64,000 nt of DNA. Origin: CAIYZT01 sp947461435. GTDB taxonomy: Bacteria; Pseudomonadota; Alphaproteobacteria; Rhodobacterales; Rhodobacteraceae. Shown here one piece after another: positions 58,130 through 64,000 of the stretch. The DNA lies in NCBI GenBank assembly GCA_965284435.1, contig OZ260083.1, positions 620,001-684,000 of the forward strand, written 5' to 3'. Numbering within the stretch: position 1 is the first letter of the stretch; every line of letters starts with the position of its first letter. A model generated the notes under the pieces. The model saw only the letters and a program-made list of their open reading frames with translations, did no database searches and had not been told where the DNA came from. A program made the position numbers and the translations under genes.

Positions 58130-60823
58130 ATGACCCCGACCTTCCAGATCAGCCTTGATGGACAGTGGCGCTTTCAGCACCAAAATGGCCCTTGGCGCGA
58201 CGCGCAGGTTCCCCTTCCTTGGCAGGCGCAATTTGCCGATCTTCGCCAAAGTTCCGGCCACGCCACCTATGAACGCAGCTTTGCGCGCCCCACCGTTCCG
58301 CCGGGCCACATCGCCCAACTGCGGTTTGGCGCAGTCAGCTATCTGGCGACGGTTTTTCTGAACGGGCACAACATCGGCACCCACGAAGGCGGCTACTTGC
58401 CCTTCGTCTGCGCGATTCCGGCCGATCTGCTGCAAGACACCAACCTTCTTCGCGTCGAGTGTCACCTGCCCGATGGCGCCAGCACCCCGAATTTCGCCGA
58501 AATCCCCCATGGAAAACAAAGCTGGTATGGCCCGATTGGCGGTATCTGGCAGTCGGTCAACCTTGAAATCCGGCCCGCAGCGCATTTGACTCACTGTGCA
58601 ATAACCGCCCAAATTGGCGGTTTAGTGACAGTTTCGCTCTCGCTCTCCCTGCCCACCCCCGCCGAGTTGACGGTTCTTTCCCCCGGCGGCACCCCCGTTG
58701 CCACGGCGCATTTGCCCGCGGGTCAAACCGAAACCACATTGACCGTGCATCAGCCCGATCTGTGGTCTCCGGACGCGCCGCACCTGTACAGCCTGCGCGT
58801 GGATCTGCCGCAAGAGCGGACCGATCACCCCTTTGGGTTTCGCTCTTTCACTCAACAGAACGGGCGCTTTTATCTCAACGGCGCCCCGTTTTACATGCGC
58901 GGCGCCCTTGATCAGGATTACTATCCAGAAGGGATCTGCACCCCTCCGTCCGTGACGTTTCTGGAAGATCAGTTGCACAAGGCCAAGGCGCTGGGCCTCA
59001 ATCTGCTGCGCTGTCACATCAAGATCCCCGATCCGCGCTATTACGAAGTGGCCGATCGGCTGGGCATGTTGATCTGGACGGAAATTCCCAATGTCGGACA
59101 GTTCACGCCCGATTCGGCCCGCCGCATGCGCGAGACGATGGAAGGCATCCTTGCCCGCGACGGCAATCATCCCAGCATCGTGATCTGGACCTTGATCAAC
59201 GAAGATTGGGGCACCCGGCTGTGCGAAGACCCGCTGCATCGGGCTTGGCTTGTTCAGGAGTACAACTGGCTGAAACAACGCGATCCCTCGCGTCTGGTCT
59301 GTGACAATTCCCCCTGCCACGGCAATTTCCACCTGAAAACCGATATAAACGACTTCCACTATTACCGCTCGGTCCCCGAACGCAGGGCGGAATGGGATGC
59401 ATTGACCGCTGAATTCGCCGCCGGCGCGGATTGGACATTTTCACCCCATGGCGATTCGCATCGGCGCGGCGATGAACCGCTCGTGGTGTCTGAATTCGGT
59501 GTCTGGGGCCTGCCGGATCCGGCGCAGGTCACCCTGAACGGGCAAGAACCCTGGTGGATGGGCACCGGCGGCACATGGGGCGATGGCGCGGCCTATCCGC
59601 ATGGCATCCAAGACCGCTTTGCCACGCTGCAACTGTCCAGCGTCTTTGGCAGCTTCGATAATTTCATCACCGCCGCGCAAGAGTATCAGTTTCAAAACCT
59701 GAAATATGAGATCGAGGTCATGCGGGCCTGGCCGCAAATCCAGGGCTATGTCATCACAGAATTTACCGATGTTCACTGGGAGTCTAACGGTCTTCTGGAT
59801 ATGAACCGCAATCCCCGCGTGTTTCATGATCGGTTCTCAACCGTCAACAGCGATGTGGTCATCGTCCCAAAGGTCGCCCATTACGCCGGATACGCGGGTG
59901 ACAGCTTCAGCTTTGATCTTGCCGTGGCCACCGGTGGGCGGGCCATCGGGCCTTGCGTGCTGCACTGGACCGCAGGGCCAGATAACCATGGCGACTGCGC
60001 CGTTCCGGCGACAGATGCCGCCGCGCTCGCCGATCTGGGCCGCGTAACTCTGCGCCTGCCGCAAGGCAAGTCGCAAATCCTGACCGTGGATCTGACGCTT
60101 GAAAGTGCAGGCACAATCATCGCCCGAAACACCCTGTCCGTGTCGGTCTATGCCCGTCCCGCTACGGTTCAAACCCCGCAGATCGGCGCAGAAGATCCCG
60201 CGCTTGCCGCCTATGCGCAGGCGCTTGGCTATACGATCACCAGTCTGGAAAAGGCCGACGTGATCTTGGCCCGGGCCCTGACACCCACCGATATCCAGCG
60301 CCTGCAAACGGGCGCCACCTATCTGCTCCTTTTGGGCGAAAATACTGAAAGTAAACAGGAAATCAGAACGGATGCCCCCAAACGGGAACAGCCCTTCATC
60401 TCCATTCTGGATGCCACACCCGGCCTTCCGGGCAATCGCGAAGGGCAGTTGCCCAACATGATTTTGCATCCTCGGCACGGTACGATGTGGCGCGGAGATT
60501 GGATCGCCGGCTTTTCCTGGATCCGCCGCGCGGGCCCCTTTGCCGACATCCCCGGCGGCCCCCTTGTCGACCTGTCCTTCGACCGCGTCATCCCTCATCA
60601 TGTCCTGACTGGTTTTCGGGCGTGGGAGTTTGGCGGCCCGGTCCACGCTGGCACCGTCGTTGGCTGGGCGCACAAACCCGCCGCCTTCATTGCCGAACGT
60701 GCTGTCGGGCAGGGCCGGGTTGTGGCGAACACCTTCCGTCTGACCGGCGATGCACCGGGAACAGATCCAGTTGCCTGTCATCTTCTTCATGCGTTGCTCG
60801 CTTTGGCCAACACCGCAGAATAA
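58130..60823 (+). CDS. Glycoside hydrolase family 2 enzyme
   Basis: 897 residues from the ATG at 58130, with CAGGAG 8 bp upstream. In order: sugar-binding jelly roll (1-150, with WYGPIGGIWQSVNLEI), Ig-like domain, and the barrel (about 240-560). Acid/base E358 is in IWTLINEDWGT and nucleophile E455 in LVVSEFGVWG. About 340 more C-terminal residues, with IIPKV-like beta parts, are longer than in simple GH2 enzymes. No signal peptide is seen. Beta-galactosidase, beta-glucuronidase or beta-arabinosidase activity are all possible; next to GH51 it may act on arabinogalactan-type oligosaccharides. Confidence 0.88.
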   Translation: MTPTFQISLDGQWRFQHQNGPWRDAQVPLPWQAQFADLRQSSGHATYERSFARPTVPPGHIAQLRFGAVSYLATVFLNGHNIGTHEGGYLPFVCAIPADLLQDTNLLRVECHLPDGASTPNFAEIPHGKQSWYGPIGGIWQSVNLEIRPAAHLTHCAITAQIGGLVTVSLSLSLPTPAELTVLSPGGTPVATAHLPAGQTETTLTVHQPDLWSPDAPHLYSLRVDLPQERTDHPFGFRSFTQQNGRFYLNGAPFYMRGALDQDYYPEGICTPPSVTFLEDQLHKAKALGLNLLRCHIKIPDPRYYEVADRLGMLIWTEIPNVGQFTPDSARRMRETMEGILARDGNHPSIVIWTLINEDWGTRLCEDPLHRAWLVQEYNWLKQRDPSRLVCDNSPCHGNFHLKTDINDFHYYRSVPERRAEWDALTAEFAAGADWTFSPHGDSHRRGDEPLVVSEFGVWGLPDPAQVTLNGQEPWWMGTGGTWGDGAAYPHGIQDRFATLQLSSVFGSFDNFITAAQEYQFQNLKYEIEVMRAWPQIQGYVITEFTDVHWESNGLLDMNRNPRVFHDRFSTVNSDVVIVPKVAHYAGYAGDSFSFDLAVATGGRAIGPCVLHWTAGPDNHGDCAVPATDAAALADLGRVTLRLPQGKSQILTVDLTLESAGTIIARNTLSVSVYARPATVQTPQIGAEDPALAAYAQALGYTITSLEKADVILARALTPTDIQRLQTGATYLLLLGENTESKQEIRTDAPKREQPFISILDATPGLPGNREGQLPNMILHPRHGTMWRGDWIAGFSWIRRAGPFADIPGGPLVDLSFDRVIPHHVLTGFRAWEFGGPVHAGTVVGWAHKPAAFIAERAVGQGRVVANTFRLTGDAPGTDPVACHLLHALLALANTAE

Positions 60824-60839
60824 AAGGATATCGTTCAGA

Positions 60840-60853
60840 CCGATATGTATCGG
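60840..60853. promoter_or_regulatory. Palindromic operator candidate before the second ABC operon
   Basis: CCGATATGTATCGG is a perfect inverted repeat (CCGATA / TATCGG with a TG centre), 9 bp before the -35 box at 60863. GATATGTAT is also found, inverted, within the GH51 promoter palindrome, which supports one regulator for both. Confidence 0.55.
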
Positions 60854-60862
60854 AAAATGTGG

Positions 60863-60890
60863 TTGACACAAACGTAGGGGCCTTCATACT
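60863..60890 (+). promoter_or_regulatory. Promoter of the second ABC importer operon
   Basis: TTGACA at 60863-60868 and CATACT at 60885-60890 with a 16-bp spacer. A transcript from here would have a leader of about 150 nt before the binding-protein ATG at 61047. Confidence 0.55.
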
Positions 60891-60927
60891 CCACCACAGA
60901 CGATCACGCCGAACCGCCCCTTGGGCA

Positions 60928-60949
60928 GCGCAGGAGGAGGAGCCTGCGC
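60928..60949 (+). other. Leader hairpin with an AGGAGGAG loop
   Basis: In the leader a 7-bp stem GCGCAGG / CCTGCGC encloses the loop AGGAGGAG, a strong ribosome-binding sequence with no good start codon at the right distance except TTG at 60951. It could be a translational control element or a short leader peptide. A second small stem GGGGC/GCCCC lies at about 61013-61026. Confidence 0.4.
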
Positions 60950-61046
60950 CTTGGCGACAGATCGTATCGGCCGCACGCGCCAGCGGACCGCAGAAGGATC
61001 ACGTGGCGCGGGGGCTTCAGGCCCCATAACGCAGGGAGGATTTGAC

Positions 61047-62318
61047 ATGATGAAAAAACTATTGGGGGCCGCCGGTTTGATGGCCCTTCTGGCTGCCTCG
61101 GCAGCTCAGGCCAAGGAAACCGTGGTCTGGTGGGACTTTCTGGGTGGCGGCGATGGCGCCCGCATGAAAACCCTGCTGGAGGAGTTCAACGCCGAACACG
61201 CCGACAGCATCGAAATTCAGGCCACAACCTTGGATTGGGGCGTGCCGTTCTACACAAAGGTGCAAACCTCGGCCGCTGTGGGCGAAGGCCCCGATGTGAT
61301 GACCTATCACGCCTCGCGCATTCCTCTGGCCGTCAGCCAGGGATCGCTGTCCGAAATCACGCCTGATGACATGGCCGTCATGGGCCTGACGCCCGAAACC
61401 TTTGCTGCCGAAACTTTTGAGGCTGTGAAAGTCGACGGCAAGCAATACGCCGTGCCGTTCGATACGCACCCGATCGTTCTGTACTACAACAAGGACAAGC
61501 TTGAAGCGGCCGGCCTTCTGGGCGCCGATGGTTTGCCCAGCGGTTTGAACGGCGTAGAAAACTTCAGCGCCGCCCTGACCAAACTGCAAGAGGGCGGCAC
61601 CAAGTGGGGCATGGCCATCACCACGGCAGACGGTGGTTTTGCCTTCCGCACGATCTATTCCTACCTGTGCCAGCAAAACGGTTCCATCGGGTCTGACGGC
61701 GCATGGCTGGTTGATGACAACGCGGCAAAACTGGCCAATTCGGTCAAGGTGATCGCCGATTGGGTCGCCAATGGTCAGGCTCCGGGCTACACTGAATATC
61801 CGGCTGCGGTGGCACTGTTCACCTCGGGCGAATCTGCCTTCATGATCAACGGTGTGTGGGAAGTGCCCACGATGGTTGACCTTGAAAAGAACGGCAAACT
61901 GTTCAACTGGGGTGCCATCGAACTTCCTGTGATGTTTGACAAGCCTTGCACCTACGCAGACAGCCACTCTTTCGCGATCCCGAACAACGCTGGCAAACCG
62001 GCCACCCCGGAAAAGCACGCCGCCGTTCTGGAAGTGATCAAGTGGATGTCCGAACATTCGCTGTTCTGGGCTTCTGCCGGCCATATCCCGGCCAACAAAG
62101 CGGTCACCGAATTGCCCGAATACAAGGCCATGCAGCCACAGGCAACCTATGCCACGCTGACTGCCAACCAGGTATTCGATCCGAAATCGGTCTTCGCTGG
62201 TGTCGCCTCGCCTCTGTTTGATGCAGCCGGCAACGCGTTTACGGCGGCCATGAACGGCGAAGTTTCGCCCGAAGATGCCGTGGCGGAAATGAAGGCCTCT
62301 CTCGACGCCCTGCAATAA
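61047..62318 (+). CDS. ABC sugar-binding protein of the second importer
   Basis: 423 residues from ATG 61047 (GGGAGGA 7 bp upstream; the Met at 61050 is equally usable). Signal peptide with cleavage after SAAQA at about 23. The mature part is MalE/UgpB-like: VVWWDFLGGGDGARMKTLLE, AVPFDTHPIVLYYNKDKLEAAG and FTSGESAFMINGVWEVP. It binds an oligosaccharide in the periplasm for the two permeases that follow. The glycosidases upstream suggest an arabinose- or galactose-containing substrate. Confidence 0.9.
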   Translation: MMKKLLGAAGLMALLAASAAQAKETVVWWDFLGGGDGARMKTLLEEFNAEHADSIEIQATTLDWGVPFYTKVQTSAAVGEGPDVMTYHASRIPLAVSQGSLSEITPDDMAVMGLTPETFAAETFEAVKVDGKQYAVPFDTHPIVLYYNKDKLEAAGLLGADGLPSGLNGVENFSAALTKLQEGGTKWGMAITTADGGFAFRTIYSYLCQQNGSIGSDGAWLVDDNAAKLANSVKVIADWVANGQAPGYTEYPAAVALFTSGESAFMINGVWEVPTMVDLEKNGKLFNWGAIELPVMFDKPCTYADSHSFAIPNNAGKPATPEKHAAVLEVIKWMSEHSLFWASAGHIPANKAVTELPEYKAMQPQATYATLTANQVFDPKSVFAGVASPLFDAAGNAFTAAMNGEVSPEDAVAEMKASLDALQ

Positions 62319-62340
62319 GTTCTGCACGGCCTGACAACGT

Positions 62341-62365
62341 CCGGTCCGCCAGAAAGGCGGGCCGG
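62341..62365 (+). terminator. Hairpin after the second binding-protein gene
   Basis: 10-bp stem CCGGTCCGCC / GGCGGGCCGG (one G-T pair) with an AGAAA loop, then TCTTT, 22 bp after the stop. As in the first ABC operon, it stands between the binding protein and the membrane parts and may lower downstream expression. Confidence 0.7.
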
Positions 62366-62393
62366 TCTTTGCCATCAAGGATCAAATCCCCTC

Positions 62394-63269
62394 ATGTACA
62401 ACGCTCGAAACCAAACCTTTGTTGCGGCGGTTCTGGTCGCCCCTTTCGTGGCGATCTACGGCTGGATGTTCCTGTGGCCCACGGTCCAGATGATCCAACT
62501 GTCGCTCACCGACGCCCCCTTGATCGGAGATGGCAACTACATCGGCCTCGAAAACTACGACCGGCTGATCCATGACAAGACTTTCGGAAAGGCGATCTGG
62601 AACACCGCCTATTTCGTGCTGCTGACCGTGGTTCCCGGCACCGCCGCCGCCTTGGGGATCGCGCTTATGGTCAGCCGCCTGAAAGGTTGGCTGCAAAGTC
62701 TGATCCTCTCTGCGTTCTTCTTGCCTTTCGTCCTGCCGGTCACGGTGGTCTATCTGCTGTGGCAGTGGATGTTCGACATCCAATTCGGCATCATGCAGGC
62801 CATCTTGGAACCGCTGTACGGACAAACGGTCAACGTGTGGCGCAACTTGCCGTTCTTCATGCCGATGATCGCCCTGTTGACGATCTGGTGGACCAACGGT
62901 TTTTCCATCCTTTTGTTCCTCGCGGGTCTGCGCAACATTCCCAAGGAATTGTACGAGGCAGCCTCGCTTGATGGCGCCACGCGCTGGCAAAAGTTCGCGC
63001 GCATCACCTGGCCGCTGCTTTGGCCGATCACTGTCCTGTGCCTGACGATCCAGCTGATCTTGCAGCTCAAGATCTTTGATCAGGTCTATCTGTTCGCCAG
63101 CGGCGGGCGCACCCAATCCACCATGGTTCTGGTGCAATACATCTTTGAACAGGCCTTTGTGAAAAATGACGGCGGATATGCGGCCGCGATTGCGGTGGCC
63201 TTGTTTGTCATCGTCGTGGCCTTTTCGGTCTTTCAATACCAAATCCTGCGCATCCGGGGGCCGAAATGA
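62394..63269 (+). CDS. ABC sugar importer permease, LacF/UgpA-like
   Basis: 291 residues with six membrane segments, the first at about 10-31 (FVAAVLVAPFVAIYGWMFLW). The EAA loop is YEAASLDGATRWQKFARITWP. It forms the membrane channel with the next permease. The stop overlaps the next start by ATGA. Confidence 0.9.
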   Translation: MYNARNQTFVAAVLVAPFVAIYGWMFLWPTVQMIQLSLTDAPLIGDGNYIGLENYDRLIHDKTFGKAIWNTAYFVLLTVVPGTAAALGIALMVSRLKGWLQSLILSAFFLPFVLPVTVVYLLWQWMFDIQFGIMQAILEPLYGQTVNVWRNLPFFMPMIALLTIWWTNGFSILLFLAGLRNIPKELYEAASLDGATRWQKFARITWPLLWPITVLCLTIQLILQLKIFDQVYLFASGGRTQSTMVLVQYIFEQAFVKNDGGYAAAIAVALFVIVVAFSVFQYQILRIRGPK

Positions 63270-64000
63270 CAGCTACACCCACAGCCTCCCGCCGAAAATT
63301 CAATCTTGGCGCAGCGCTTTTGACACTTCTGACGCTGATCTGCGCGGCCATCTGGTTCTTCCCGATCTACTGGGCCATGGTCACCTCTCTGCGCACCGAT
63401 GACGAGGCGGTTTCGGCCGGCTTCGCGCTTTGGCCGGCAAATCCCACCCTGTCCAGCTTCATCTACGTCATCGAGAATTCAAATATCGGGCGCTGGTATC
63501 TCAATTCCACCATCACCTCGGTCTTGATCACCTTCCTGACCGTTTTCATGGCGGCCTGCTGCGGTTATGCCATCTCGCAGTTGCGCTTTCCCGGCCGCAC
63601 CGCCCTGTGGTGGACCATTCTGGCCTCTTTCATGGTGCCGGTTCAGGCGCTGATCGTGAACCACTACGTCATCATGGCCCATGTTGATCTGCTCAACAAC
63701 TACATCGGCATCATCCTGCCCATGCTTTTGTCGCCGGTCACGGTCATCGTCTACAAGCAATTCTTTGACGGCCTGCCGCGCGAATATCGCGAAGCGGCCC
63801 TGATGGACGGCGCGACCGAATTCCAATTGCTGTTTCGCGTCTTCATCCCCATGAACTGGGGCGTCACGGCGGCCTTGTCCATCATCACCTTCATCGGCGC
63901 ATGGAATGCCTTCCTGTGGCCCTTCCTTGCCGTCAGCACCGAAGAGATGATGACCGTCACCGTCGGAATTTCGCAGGTCCAAGATGCCTATGGCGTCGCC
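63266..64000 (+). CDS. ABC sugar importer permease, LacG/UgpE-like (cut by the window end)
   Basis: 245 residues are visible, the gene runs on past position 64000. Membrane segments begin at about 16-37 (ALLTLLTLICAAIWFFPIYW). The EAA loop is REAALMDGATEFQLLFRVFIP, and the part up to TVTVGISQVQDAYG is present, so only about 30 C-terminal residues are missing. Partner of the upstream permease in the second CUT1 importer. Confidence 0.9.
   Translation, partial: MTATPTASRRKFNLGAALLTLLTLICAAIWFFPIYWAMVTSLRTDDEAVSAGFALWPANPTLSSFIYVIENSNIGRWYLNSTITSVLITFLTVFMAACCGYAISQLRFPGRTALWWTILASFMVPVQALIVNHYVIMAHVDLLNNYIGIILPMLLSPVTVIVYKQFFDGLPREYREAALMDGATEFQLLFRVFIPMNWGVTAALSIITFIGAWNAFLWPFLAVSTEEMMTVTVGISQVQDAYGVA

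Overview
The window looks like chromosomal DNA of a marine alphaproteobacterium of the order Rhodobacterales (Roseobacter group). The reasons are the gene neighbourhoods (Tim44-like / mltA / smr; dapE-GNAT), the paired methylamine genes tmm, dmmDABC, tdm, mgdABCD, mgsABC and gmaS, the GATase-AraC regulators, and a Hint-domain protein typical of this group. This taxonomic reading is inference from gene content; no rRNA is present.

Layout. (1) Positions about 129-6583 form a small integrative element. It has a P4-type integrase, an AlpA-like regulator, a winged-helix protein, a primase-polymerase/helicase and, just after the helicase, an array of 11-bp iterons that looks like a replication origin. 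Several small unknown genes follow. It ends in the 3' part of an intact tRNA-Thr(CGT), and a 14-bp copy of that tRNA end lies at 129-142. The order int-alpA-pri/rep-ori resembles phage satellites or integrated plasmids. (2) 6818-12243 is core chromosome: Tim44-like protein, lytic transglycosylase MltA, Smr protein, Hint protein, dapE and an acetyltransferase. (3) 12300-14333 is a large flavin/Fe-S oxidoreductase. (4) 14449-26745 is an amino-sugar (GlcNAc or chitooligosaccharide) regulon: GH20 hexosaminidase and GntR regulator on one strand, and on the other a four-part ABC importer, a Gfo/Idh oxidoreductase, two SIS isomerase/deaminases, a ROK kinase and NagA, mostly joined by ATGA overlaps.

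(5) 26742-53650 is an almost complete methylated-amine pathway. Trimethylamine is oxidised to the N-oxide by Tmm, and the N-oxide is cleaved to dimethylamine and formaldehyde by Tdm. DmmABC with the GcvT-like DmmD converts dimethylamine to methylamine. GmaS and MgsABC convert methylamine to gamma-glutamylmethylamide and N-methylglutamate, and the sarcosine-oxidase-like MgdABCD oxidises N-methylglutamate, giving glutamate, ammonium and one-carbon units. Regulators (two GATase-AraC proteins and one XRE-cupin protein), two APC permeases, a DMT exporter and a set of small membrane proteins are interleaved.

(6) 53711-54034 is a tRNA-Arg(CCT) gene split by a 247-nt group I intron in the anticodon loop. 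(7) 54334-64000 is a second carbohydrate locus: a LacI regulator, GH51 arabinofuranosidase, an ArsR-type regulator with a large C-terminal domain, a GH2 glycosidase and an ABC sugar importer cut off by the window end. Similar candidate operator sequences lie in three promoters of this locus.

No CRISPR array, rRNA gene or insertion sequence was seen.
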